Origin: Chromera velia
Taxonomy: Eukaryota; Sar; Chromeraceae
DNA: 64,000 nt
Assembly: GCA_018398765.1 (NCBI GenBank)
Contig: JAHBMJ010005745.1
Span: forward strand, 190,568 to 254,567
Direction: 5' to 3'
Below the pieces are notes generated by a model. That model did no database searches. It was not told where the DNA came from and was given only the letters and a program-made list of their open reading frames with translations. Made by a program: the position numbers and the translations under genes. Positions 54,072 through 64,000 of the stretch are shown here, piece by piece. Positions within the stretch are counted from its first letter, which is position 1, and every line of letters begins with the position of its first letter.

Positions 54072-54939
54072 CTCTGTCTCTCTCTCTCTCTCTCTCGTTC
54101 CTGGGAGAATGGATGGATGGATGGATGAGAGTGTGTGCAGGTCCCTTCGCGTCAAAGCACCAGCGCGTCAAAGAACTCTTCCAGTCTGTCCTGTACGACG
54201 CCAAGGTCGAAGTCAGTCAGTCAGTCAGTCAGTCAACCGCACTATTGAGAGATGATTTGTGGCTGCCTTTTTTGGTTCTTTTCTCCATGTCTTTTCCCCG
54301 CACTGCATCTCTCGCTTTGTCTCCTCCATCCATGAGAGTGTGCGTGTGGGTATGTTTGAGTGTCGTCAAGGTATGTCTTTCGGTCATGCTTGACTGACTG
54401 GCTTTTTTTGCTTCATTCGTCTGCAGGTGCGCGGTTCTGTGGGTCGAGAGGGGCTGTGGTGTGAGTATGTGAACATGTTGGAAAGAAGGGAAGGGGACGT
54501 CGGGACAATCAAGAAAGCGAAGGTAGGAGGGAGGGATGGTTCCTTTGTTTTCCTGTGTTTCTCTGCCTTTTTTCTTTTGGATTTCTTAATTTCTTCTTTT
54601 GGGGTGGGAAAGGGGGGGGGCGGGAGGGCCTTGACACAAAATCTGTGACGGCTTGCGCGTTCTTCTGAAGGGGGGGGTGAATGCAAGAAGTGAGCATTTT
54701 TTTGTTTTTTACTGATTTTCTTTCCTGGGGGGTACGAAGCGCGCAGCAGTGGTGAAAACGTTCGGAGAAGTTCTTTTCTCTCACACATTTTATTTTTGGC
54801 ATGTGGTTTGAGGGTGGGGGGGGCATTGATAGTGTGAGTGCTGGTGCAGCCAAGCAGTGGTTCCAAGCGGACGTGTCTTTGCCTCTGTTGATTCTATGTG
54901 GGTATAGGAAGGGTGCGTTTCTTTCTGCCCTTTCAGAGT

Positions 54940-54975
<36 letters not shown>

Positions 54976-55302
54976 ACTACGTGGGTAGGCGTCGGGCAAG
55001 AACATAAACGTCTCTCGCTGTTGCCGTTTTGTTTTCTGATTTGTTTGCAGGAGGCAGCACGGTTCTTTGTCGAGAAGCGCAAGGCAGCGGCGGCAGCTGA
55101 GGCCGCCGCTGGAGCCGCGGTGCAGAGGGAAGGGGTGGGCCTCGGTATGGGAATGGGTGTCGGGGGGATGGGGATGGGATCTCTGGGAGTGGGAGGGGGC
55201 ATGACGGCGGGTGTGGCGGCGGCGGCAGCAGCAGCAGGAGCAGGTGTCCAGCAGCATGAGTCCCTCGGGAGTTTCGGAGGAATGGGTGGAGGCTTCCGTT
55301 GA
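44298..55302 (+). CDS. PRPF39-like U1 snRNP HAT-repeat splicing factor
   Basis: Nineteen exons with consistent phases, about 1,270 residues: 44298-44475, 44981-45159, 45682-45792, 46158-46193, 46558-47004, 47221-47304, 47713-47771, 48305-48428, 48676-48724, 49101-49399 (or from 49167), 49896-50057, 50318-50552, 51096-51372, 51659-51745, 52059-52145, 52441-53420, 54141-54211, 54427-54522, 55051-55302. HAT repeats resemble PRPF39: AQAWAYVESNPCDFEGWTAL, FLREFPLCFGFWKRWASLEE, LRLVPFSVDLWRVFLEHVVE, FEKRIRRPFFHFKPIDSEEI, AWQNYLDYEEY, IACNNYLWFWRRYVDYLTK. PRPF39 belongs to the U1 snRNP and helps 5' splice site selection; metazoan PRPF39 acts as a dimer. N-terminus and C-terminus are Gly/Gln/Ala-rich, and acidic inserts (49.2-50.05 kb, 52.9-53.1 kb) enlarge it beyond the usual 600-700 residues. 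Exon 4 ends at a probable GC donor. Confidence 0.87.
44932..44980 (+). repeat. (CT)n(GT)n tract abutting the PRPF39 exon 2 acceptor
   Basis: The sense strand reads CTCTCT, then GTGTGT, then GCAG directly at the exon boundary 44980/44981. The microsatellite itself supplies the polypyrimidine/GT part of the 3' splice site. GT tracts also abut or approach acceptors at 48638-48675 (directly before exon 9) and 54940-54972. Confidence 0.9.
47790..47860 (+). repeat. (CT)n(GT)n tract with an unresolved base
   Basis: CT then GT on the PRPF39 sense strand, with a single N at 47826 in the CT run. It begins about 20 bases after the exon 7 donor at 47771. Confidence 0.85.
50815..50902 (+). repeat. CT/GT/poly-G tract with an N gap
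   Basis: CT then GT then a run of G, then Ns (50860-50886), then another G run. It lies in the PRPF39 intron between 50552 and 51096. The gap size is unknown. Confidence 0.85.
51033..51125 (+). repeat. 48-bp tandem duplication of a 3' splice site and exon start
   Basis: TGTGTTGCAGTGGCATGGCA and TGTGTTGCAGTGGCGTGGCA occur 48 bases apart, each followed by GAACTATCTTGA. The PRPF39 exon 13 acceptor is thus duplicated (51047/51048 and 51095/51096). Using the upstream one would add 16 in-frame codons (a second partial AWQNYLEYH). The second copy continues into the conserved HAT sequence. Confidence 0.85.
53715..54098 (+). repeat. Long (CT)n / (CTTT)n intronic microsatellite
   Basis: About 380 bp of pyrimidine repeat on the PRPF39 sense strand, in the intron before exon 17. 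Long Ser/Leu and Arg/Glu frames here are artefacts. Confidence 0.95.
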
Positions 55303-56750
55303 CTTGGACAGACATACAGAAACAGAGGCAGGGAGACTGACAGAATCGGCAAAATCTGTAGTCCTTTGTTTCTCCCTTCCTTTCCTGGCTGCTGCCTCTC
55401 TTGTTCGTTTCCTGCACGGAAATCCTTCTCCCCTCTGGCTCTGTATGGTCTTTTGGCGGGCGTGCATCTATGCATGTCTGTTCGTTCGTTCGTTCGTTCG
55501 TTGAGGGCTCAAGAGGGTTTAGGGAGAAGTGGAATGGAAGGGAAGGGAAGGAGAGCCGCGGTGTTGGTTGGATGCAAGGGATGAGAACAAGGCGGGATGG
55601 ATGGACGTGCTTTTTGGTCTCATGGGTATTCTCTGACCTCTGTCGATCACTCCACTCAATCAGTGTCTGTATGTCAGTCTGCCGGGACAGAAGGAAATTC
55701 TTGTGACATGGGAGGAGAAGAAGACCAGAGGGGAGGGTAGGGAAGGAGAGAAGAAGAGGCATAAGGGGAAGAAACATACCATGCGTGGGGGGGGCAAGGG
55801 GTTTGTATGACGTTGTGATCGCATCTCTGTGTGTCTTGTCGTTGAGATGATGCCATCTCTTCCTACCAGTTAACTGTATAACAAAGTCTGTCTGCCTGTC
55901 ACCCTCTTCCTTATTTTGTTTCCCTCCCCCCGTTGATTCTTTGCAATGGGTTTCAATCCATCCGAGTGAGTGCACACGGACATACTGAGACTATGCCTGA
56001 CAGACAGTCCTGCAGGCTCACGGTCTCCCAAATTCACCTTACTGGGTCCTGTGTGGTTCAGACAAACAAATAAATAAATAAATCGTCCAGTTGAAGGCCA
56101 ACCCGCAGTTCGTGAGTCGCCGGAATTTGCCCTTAATTCCTGGAGAAGAGAGTGGGAGAGCGTAACAATTGATGAATAATTCGTTGAAGGGATCGATCGA
56201 TCGACGACTGTAAGATCGAAGAACACAAATTAAGGGGGAAAAACAGTTGCTTGGGTATTTCTCCCGCCTTCCCCGGTTTCTTTGTGCACGTCTGCAAGGG
56301 TGTGACACTGAGATGAAAATTTAAAAAAGGAAAAAAAAAAGAGTTGGCAAGCACGCGGCCAGAATTTAGAAAACAAACGGGCTATAGGGATACATAATCA
56401 TCCATTTGATCGATTCCGTTAATCACTATAATACTATGATGATGATAGTTTTTTGTTATCATATGTTGCCTAGTATGTTATAGTATGCATGTATATATAA
56501 GCGGCCGCGGGTTCATGCATGAACAAGATATCAGGCCGCCGGAAATGATACTACAGATTATGTTGCCCCTTGTCACTGGTACTAAGGATGAGAAAAGGTG
56601 CATAGGTCTATACCTGAATTCAGCTACATTCATCAGGTGCATTGTTTCTACTATAAAAACATAAATTAAAGAGCCGTCTCCTAGGGTTTCTAACCATTAA
56701 AAGGCGCTTAATTCAATGCCTAAACACTCTTTCTCATATAGCATAGCTGC
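55303..56750. other. Intergenic, PRPF39 3' side
   Basis: Includes the presumed 3' untranslated region of PRPF39, a TTCG microsatellite (about 55482-55502), and a change to AT-rich DNA after about 56300. No coding region is supported. Confidence 0.5.
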
Positions 56751-56984
56751 ACAATCTTTTAGTATAAGAATTTGATTGAAAAACACATAAAAAGTTGATA
56801 ATAACCGATAGCAAGTCTCGTTTTTGAATTATGAAAACGATCCTTTGAACTGGATTCAACTACACTGCAGCATTTCATTTCTTGCAAATGCATTCTCATA
56901 TTATTCATTAACAAATTGAAAAACAGCAAAAGCATTCCAACGATGGGGAATCTTCTCAATTTTCTGGAGAAACGGGCTAAACGG

Positions 56985-58085
56985 TGCTGTGCAAAGTATG
57001 AAAGACATGCTGCTGCTTGAGCAAAGAATGCAAGAGGTACAGTCATGTTGGTGAGTAGAGAGTCGAAGAGATAGAGACATGCTGCTGCCTGAGTACTAGA
57101 GAATGAAAGAGGTGCAGTCATGTTGCTGACAGAGCAGAGAGTGAGATAGATGGAGTCAGGCTGCTCCCTGTGCAGAGAATGAGAGAAGTGCAGTCATGCT
57201 GCTGTCTGAACTCAGAATAAAAGAGGTGTAGTCATGCTGCTACCTTAGCAAAGAATGAAAGAGGTGCAGTCATGCTATTAACTGAGGAAAAAATGAAAGA
57301 AGTGCAGTCATGCCGCTGACTGAGCAGAGAGTGAAAGAGATGCCGATATGCTGCTGCTTGAACAAAGAATGAAAGAGGTGCGGTCATGCTGCTGATAGAG
57401 CAGAGAATGATATAGAGCGAGCCACGCTGAGGCCTGAGCCAAGAATAAGAGAAGTACAGTCATGCTGCTGCCTAGGCAGAGAGTGAAAGAGGTGTAGTCC
57501 TGATACTGACTGAGCACTGCCAGAGAGTGAGAGCGATGGAGTCATGCAGCTGACTGTGCAAAGAATGAAAGAGGTACAGTCATGCTGCTGCCTCGGCAGA
57601 GACTGAAAGAAATGCGGACGTGCCGCTCCTAGGCAGAGAGTGAGACGGAGTGAGAGGGATGTAGTCCGGCTGCTCGTGAGCAGAGAATGAAAGAGATGCA
57701 GTCATACTGCTGTCTAAACGGAAAATGAAAGAGGTGTAGTCATGCTGTTGCCTCAGCAAAGAATGGAAAAGGTACAGTGACTGTCATATTAGTGACTGAG
57801 CAGAGAGTGAGAGCAATGGAATCATGCTGTTGCCTGAGCAAAGAATAAAAGAGACGCACTGGTGCAGTCATGCTGCTGCCTCGGCAGAGACTGAAAGAAA
57901 AGTAGAGGTGCCGTTCCTGGGCAGAGAGTGAGACTAAGTGAGACATGCAGAGAGAGAGAGGGACCGTGTCATACAGTTAGGCGGCTCATGAGCAGAGAAT
58001 GAAAGAGATGTGGTCATGCTGCTGTCTGAGCAGAGAATGAAACAGGTGTAGTCATGTTGTTGACTCAGCGGAGAAAGAAAGGGGA
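56985..58085. repeat. Degenerate minisatellite, unit about 40 bp
   Basis: More than 20 imperfect copies of a unit like AGAGAATGAAAGAGGTGCAG then TCATGCTGCTGCCTGAGC. Units range from about 36 to 45 bases, with substitutions and small indels, so the array is old. Both strands show short open frames made of the repeat. It lies in the convergent spacer between PRPF39 and CDPK. Confidence 0.8.
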
Positions 58086-58089
58086 ATAT

Positions 58090-59900
58090 GCAGTCATCTG
58101 GTCGACTGCAAGCTAGAGCTGCATGCATGCATCATGCCCTTCCCCCCCTTTGTATGGGAGCCTCCAGAAAGAAGGGGCGGCAAAGCTGGTACAAAGGTGG
58201 GAGAGGCCTCTGCTTGCAGGCACGGAGGCGGGGTGGCTTGTGCGGAGGTGGGAGGGTATATAGAAAAAAGTTTTTTTTTATTTTTCTTTAAATTCTTTTT
58301 TACTTTTTTACCTTAAACACTAGCCGCAATAACTTGAACACTTAACAACAGTTGTGTTACACATGAACAACACTTGTGCGAACTTATATAACACTTGAAC
58401 AACTTGAATCAGAACAAGAGTTGTTTTAAGAGTTGTGTGACTAAAAAAAAAAAAAATGTTAGATGCCAAGTTGTGTGCGATTTTTTTTCCTTTTAGCCGA
58501 CGCCCAACTACACTGTGTATACCTAGCTGTATACCCTAGTCTATACCCGAAATTGTCCCAATGTACCTGTACCACAGCTCCATAAAAACAATTAATTAAG
58601 GTACGATTATTTTTTTAAAAAAAACATACACATTTATTAATTATAAGAATTAATGAACAAGAACATCTGTCACTGAATTCTTTACTGCATGTATCAGGCG
58701 CAGCGCAGCATTATAATGTGCTTTTCTCGCGTAAGAGAAAGTGACGCGTGAGCGAACGGTCATGCATCAATGAAACGCAGCGACCGATCGACGAACGAAT
58801 GTGTACAAAGGAATGGCGATGGAAAGAGGGAAAGAAGAAAGGAAGAACGTTTCAGGGAGGAAATTTGAAGGGGGGGGAAGGGAGACCCCCACCCCCACGC
58901 ATTCAAGTCATGCACGCACCCACACATTCAAGGAGGGAACGGAGAGGCACTCAGACGTGGATGGGAGGACAGGCACGCTGATCACCTTCAATTGTGAATC
59001 GACTAAAATACAAGCAACGCACAGGTAAGCAAACATTTGACAGACTCTCCTCACCCCCCCCCATCCCTGTCAGTCTCAATATTCATGCACCTGCCTCCCG
59101 TCTTCCCGTCCCCTCTTGCTTTGCCCAGGCTTTAAATAAATGCTCTCTCTTGACCTTCCCCCACCCTTCCCACCCCACTACAGTATCGCCACCACCCCAC
59201 TGCTTCCGCCGTCCATCTATTTATCCATCCACCCATCCATCCAGACACATTCATTCACACAACCACCACAGTTCTCCGCTGTCACGAGGCAGGACCGTGC
59301 CACTGGGCCGGGGGGGGGTGGAGGGATTGAGAAGAGCTGTGCGGTGCGGCCTTTCCGAAAAGAAAAAAAGAAAAGAGGACGAAGATGCAGATGCAGAGAG
59401 CACCCCATCCTCGCTTTCTTTCGATGTACAGACAAGTCGGCAGAGAGGATGTACGACAAAGCGGGAAGAGCCAAATTACATGAGCGGACGGGTATGTGAA
59501 AAAGCCAGCCAGCCAAGAAGCAAGCCGACTTTGTGAGGGTCAGGTGGAGAGATCAATCCCATCGCCGTGTGATTAGACGAAGAGACAGGGAAACGGAAGT
59601 GGATGTGACGGATGATCGGAAAACACAGAGGGAAGCTGATTGATTTGCTGGCTAAAAGCGGCGGATGAAAAGCGAAAGGCATCAAAAGGAAAGCACCGAC
59701 GCAGAGAAAAACACACACACGTTTTTTCTCTGCTGCTCACTTTTCCCCCTTCCATCCCCTCCCTCCCATTGTAACCACAAAGCGGCCCATTTTATGAGAC
59801 TTTCCACCCCTCCCTTCCCTCTTTGTAGCTTCGCATGCCTCCCTCTGTCCTTCCAATAAACTTTTCTGGCTGTCTCCTCAAAGCTGGCTCCCTCGATCCA
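58090..59900. other. Spacer and CDPK 3' flank
   Basis: AT-rich to about 58750, with poly-T/A stretches, then more balanced DNA that should hold the 3' untranslated region of the minus-strand CDPK gene. Several open frames (59.0-59.9 kb) are Pro/Ser/His-rich, overlap each other on both strands and lack domain features. Confidence 0.45.
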
Positions 59901-61929
59901 TCAGCCCTTCATGAAAGCGACGAATTCTTCCCATTCGATCTGCAGCAGAGGAAAGGGGAAGGGGAAGAGGGCGCAGGCAAGATAAGAAGAAAAAAGTGCG
60001 AGCAACGACAATCAGATACAGACACCATTGAACGGTCTGCTGGCCGGCACCCACTGTTTCTCAACCCTCTCCCCATCTCTCCCCGGCCAGAAAGGGGTCA
60101 CCAAAGGACACACAGCCACCTACAGACGTGCGGAATGGGTTTTAAACACAAAGAGAAAGCGAAAAAAGAGAGAGAAGGATGTGAAAGTAGAAGGAGACAG
60201 AGCCGAAGGACCAGTCAGGCCGTCAGGCAGAAAGACCGAGAGGCACTGGAACCACCTACACAACTAAAAGTCTTGTCGTCACAGCGACACCAACACACAT
60301 ACGCACACACACACACACACACACACATACACACACGTGAGAAACAAACATACAACAGCCCAAAACAACCACACTCACGTTTCCGTCACCGTTCAAGTCT
60401 ATTTGCCGGACCATCCTGCAGTCACACAACCCAAACGCATGATCGCTCCACGGCCTAACTGACGATGAAGGAACAACGGAACGAAGAACAGAAAGAACGG
60501 CAGGAAAGAAGCCGGCCAAAGAAGAGAGGAAACAAAGGAGAGGGCTTCATAAAAACCTCGCAGCAGACAGGGACCGTTCCTTTGTCACATCGCATCGCCT
60601 CCCCTGATTTGTGTCCGTATTCAATTGAGCACGCGCTCCACAGGCCCTTCTGCAGTCTCTTGTGACATGCTCATGTAAGTGAAAAAGGGTCTGTCAACAT
60701 CGGTAAGTCTCCTCAGTGCCCCCCCCGTACTGACTGACTCCTCAAAGTCTGCCTTGTCGGTCACGAGTTTTTGTTTAGCGTCGTCTGCGCGAAGCGAAAG
60801 AGACAGACAGTCGGTAGAGAGAGAAATGAATGCACAGCGGGAAGGAAATCCGAGGAGGAAATTAAGGGGGGAGAAAGGGAGGTGGAGAGAATCAATGAAC
60901 GGCCAGACAACCTCGATGGGGGGGAATTCCCCCAGGGCAATTCACACGGAGGGAAAAGGACAAGAAGGGGTTTCTGGAAGGAAAATTCTATCAGGGTCAC
61001 AGACCGCATGCAATGTGCCTAGGGCGAAGAGGAAGAGGGACAAACGGTAGACCCCATGCGGGCACGTAATTCATCATGCATCCGCCAGAGAGAGAAAGAG
61101 AGAACGGAAGGAGTAGCGAGTCAAAGTCAAAGCTCAACAGACGAGATAAAGAGAGAGAGAGAGACAGACGGACACACCTACCTCCTAAAAGGACGCGGAG
61201 AAACTCCGTGGCTGTGATCTTCCCGTCTCCATCCTGATCGAAGACAACAAAAAGCAGCAGAAGGGGGGAACGAAAGAATGAAGAAAGGAACAGTCTGTCC
61301 GTCAGTCAGTCACTCAGTCACTTACTCACTCGCCCGAAATGTCACTGAACTGTTTGTGTTCTGGCAGAAGGACAGAAGATAGCCGCGCAAGCAGAAAGAA
61401 AGGATCCATAGATAGATGCAAACTGAAGAAAAAAAAATGTATCAAAAGTTCAAGTTCTCTTTTTCGTTCTTGTGGCAATTGCCCCCCCTTTGTGCTTCCT
61501 CAACTCTCCTTTGACCCATACAGCTTCACACAAACAACAGATAAGCGTTTCCTGACTCTTCGTCTCTTGAACTCAATTCCGGGAAAGGAGATTGAGGCAG
61601 TGCAGCCATGCGATGTTGTCATGAGAGAGAAAGGTGACGGAGCCAAAAGACGGACCAAATCCATTTTGTTGAACGACGCCCACACTTGATTCAACTCCTG
61701 ATCTCTCCAGTCGTACAGAGCGGACAGGAACTCTGCAAACACATTCACATCCACATATACACACACAGACATACACACGCACTGCATACTTCTGCATACG
61801 CAAACACACATGCATACGTGCGTTCTCAAGAATGGCATTCTGAGATGCATCGTGAAAATGTGGAACTCAGGCATAGATAGAGCCCACCTTCTGCCCCCAT
61901 CTTGTTCCCCCAACCTTGATTTCTCTCTC

Positions 61930-61964
<35 letters not shown>

Positions 61965-63724
61965 GTCTGTCTATCTGTCTGTCTCTCTCTGTCTGTCTGA
62001 TCGATGTGCCTCTCTGCATGGCTCACTCACGCACCAGTGTAGGAGATGCACTTGTCGTCGTCCACGTCCAACGCCTGGACGATTCTGGTGATGTCCCACT
62101 GAGGAATTCCGATCTCCCTCAGGGCCTCCGACAGTTCCTGCATGTGCGCACACACGCACGCAGGCACGCAGACAGGTGGGCAGGAAGTACAACGACAATT
62201 TCGTACATCCCACTCATCCAATGGGACACAGGCTGTGCATTTGTCGCTGCTTCAATTTGCAAGCAACAGTCGGAAAATCAAGGAGTGAGAGAGGGGCGCG
62301 TTTTCTAAAGGAACAGAATCAAACTCCCAGGAAGCGTCAAGAGCCGTGCTGTGGACAGTACTCATGCGCAGATACCACGTCACAGAAGCAAAAAATGAAG
62401 GCTTAAAATGCATCATCCATTTGCCCTCTCTCCGCCCCCCCAGCCCCGCCTCCACTGAAGAGAACTCCACGGAATCCGAAGTGAACCATGCAGCTCTCCT
62501 GGCTTCGCTGAAAGCGTCTCGGCCTAACCGTATCCCTGTCTAGTGCGTGTGGACGCAAGTGTTTGCATGTCTTTGTGAGTGTGCTTCGCCTTGTGCCTTT
62601 GAAGAACCTCGACCTCTGCGTGGCTGGCTACCGACCGACCGACTGACCTGATTGGAGAGCGTTCCTGAACTGTCCTTGTCAGCCTGCATGAACACCTGCT
62701 GGAGTCTCTTCAGCTGCTTGTTGTTCACAGTCAGTGAGTGCGTGAGCATGTTCGTCAGCGCGTTCTTCAGAGTGCCCTGCTTCATGTATTTCTGCAGGAG
62801 GGGGGGGGGGCGAGGCCGACAGCCAAAAGAACTTATGCCGCACAGCTCAAAATTGAACGGAGTTCCGCTGAGAGGGAGTATCCATTACATTGCATCGCAT
62901 TGGATTGGAAAAAGGGCCTCTTTCTTTGCTCATGCAAGAGGAGCGTAGAAAGGAAAGCACGCGAGTATGAACCTCCTTCTGTGGACGCCAAAATGCAGCG
63001 GTCAACGAAAACAACAGAGAGAGCTAGGGCATGGGCAGACGGCGGGAGCTAGGGGGGACCTGACTGACCTTCAAGTTCTCTGCCATGTCTGCAGTCATCG
63101 GTGCGGGGTCCTCTGAGAGCTTCTCCTTGAACCACGGGTGTTGAAGACACTGCATGCATGGAGGACAAAGGAAAGGAACGAGCCACGCAAAGAGTCCACT
63201 GGTCTTCTCTTTTTTGACTCTGACTGGCTGGGTCTGCCTCTGTACTTCCTTTGACACTTCTGCCTGTGCGACGTTCCTCGTTGGGCGTTCGTCAACAAGT
63301 GAGTGCGCAAACCCACGACTGCAATCATGCATGCTTGCGCGACAGAGAGAGTGGAGGCAAGAGGGTCAGTGTGTTCGTCATGTATGGGACTGCATGTATG
63401 AGAGGATGGATAAACCAAAATATCAGAAAACGGTGCGAAAAGAGAGGAAACGACTCACAGAGCGGGTGTTGCTGCACTTTCATTGTCAATCAAGTAAACC
63501 TCTACAAACTCCCTGCCTGCCTTTCACTTCACACCCATCCTTCTTTCCTTTCCTACCCACCTGTGCTGCTGTTGGTCTGTTTCTGAAGTCCTTCACCAGC
63601 ATCGTCTTCAGGAGATCCTTTGCGTTCTCCCCGATGTTCTTGCAATCTCTGTCAAAGGGAATCTTCTCCGACAACACCTTCGCCTTCACCTCGTCCACTG
63701 TCTTTCCCATGTAAGGAAGACGAC
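59901..63724 (-). CDS. Calcium-dependent protein kinase (CDPK), 3' part
   Basis: The gene enters from the right edge. Exons: 63561-63724, 63069-63149, 62648-62791, 62035-62137, 61656-61732, 61182-61233, one near 60690-60782, 60379-60415, 59901-59939. The kinase C-lobe end is RLPYMGKTVDEVKAKVL ... AKDLLKTMLVKDFRNRPTAA joined to CLQHPWFKEKL. The junction region KYMKQGTLKNALTNMLTHSL follows. EF loops: DKDSSGTLSNQE, DVDDDKCISYTE (Lys at loop position 6 where Gly is usual), DLDGDGKITATE and DLNGDGNIEWEE, the latter followed by FVAFMKG and the stop. Three of the four loops are split by introns. CDPKs couple calcium to secretion, motility and egress in apicomplexans. The exon between EF3 and EF4 (DDAKQKLVTDKADFEES) enters in phase, but its exit phase does not match the next exon, so that junction is unresolved. 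The catalytic core lies outside the window. Confidence 0.87.
60299..60332 (-). repeat. (CA)n microsatellite in a CDPK intron
   Basis: CA on the plus strand, GT on the CDPK sense strand, shortly after the donor at 60379. Confidence 0.85.
61919..61995 (+). repeat. (CT)n / (CTGT)n microsatellite, antisense orientation
   Basis: CT on the plus strand inside the CDPK intron between 62035 and 61732, so purine-rich on the sense strand. One of the few exceptions to the sense-pyrimidine orientation in this window. Confidence 0.85.
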
Positions 63725-64000
63725 CTGCCCCACGCATTTGTTTGTTCAATAAATACTCAAATTACTTCAAGCACACAAGCGTATCTCTTCATCTGTAGGG
63801 CAGACAATCCGATGGAGAACATGGACAAATCAGCACTCGTCTGCGTGGTCGCTTACACGTCGGCGACAGACCTTTTCCTTAAATTCTTGACATCGACATA
63901 TTATAGAAAAGAAGAAAGAGGGAAGAGCAAGAAGCAAAAAAAAGGGGGTCACACAAACATCCTCGCACGAGAGCGAGTGAGCAACCCCCCCCCCCCCCCC
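63725..64000. other. Right end: CDPK intron and contig end
   Basis: Upstream of the 63724 exon on the minus strand. I could not identify the preceding kinase exon with confidence. The sequence ends in a run of C, which suggests a contig end. Confidence 0.4.

Noticed and set aside
53422-54255. Ser/Leu- and Arg/Glu-rich frames of 200-277 codons
   Set aside because: (CT)n and (CTTT)n repeat in a PRPF39 intron.
56985-58085. Possible CRISPR-like array
   Set aside because: Units are contiguous and diverged with no unique spacers, and the window is eukaryotic; it is a degenerate minisatellite.

Overview
This is a eukaryotic nuclear window. It has many small exons with GT-AG introns, long microsatellites inside introns, assembly gaps (runs of N) and a degraded non-LTR retrotransposon. 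The gene content points to an alveolate close to Apicomplexa, most likely a chromerid such as Chromera: a calcium-dependent protein kinase (CDPK), and a MORC ATPase fused to an N-terminal Kelch propeller, an architecture known from apicomplexans. The species call is inference. I rebuilt exons by eye from splice signals and checked that reading-frame phases match at each junction.

Layout. 1-2.9 kb: AT-rich spacer and a microsatellite. 3031-3879 (-): a single-exon secreted type I membrane protein of unknown family. 4749-22837 (-): a Kelch-MORC chromatin ATPase of about 2,080 residues in at least 23 exons. 23415-27734 (+): a 9-exon membrane protein with about four membrane segments and a Gly/Gln-rich tail, unknown family. 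27.7-30.2 kb: AT-rich spacer. About 30.2-39.3 kb (+): a LINE-like element with ORF1, a nonsense-riddled endonuclease/reverse transcriptase ORF2, a zinc-knuckle ORF3 and a simple-repeat tail, with more tail fragments at 39.57 kb and possibly 4.35 kb. 40779-43084 (-): a ZCCHC10-like zinc-knuckle protein with a Ser-rich tail. 44298-55302 (+): a PRPF39-like U1 snRNP HAT-repeat protein in 19 exons. 55.3-58.7 kb: AT-rich spacer with a degenerate minisatellite. 59901 to beyond the right edge (-): the 3' half of a four-EF-hand CDPK.

The genes alternate in orientation. MORC and the membrane protein are divergent across a short GC-rich, palindrome-bearing spacer, as are ZCCHC10 and PRPF39. The convergent ends (27.7-40 kb, 55.3-58.7 kb) hold the AT-rich DNA, the retroelement and the minisatellite. 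ZCCHC10 and PRPF39 are both RNA-processing type proteins sharing one divergent promoter region.

The strongest unexplained patterns are: intronic (CT)n(GT)n microsatellites that nearly always lie pyrimidine/GT-sense and often abut the 3' splice site; three cases where a tandem repeat carries or ends at a 3' splice site; a retroelement whose ORFs overlap by ATGA and whose damage looks C-to-T biased; and two duplicated blocks at N positions that look like assembly artefacts.
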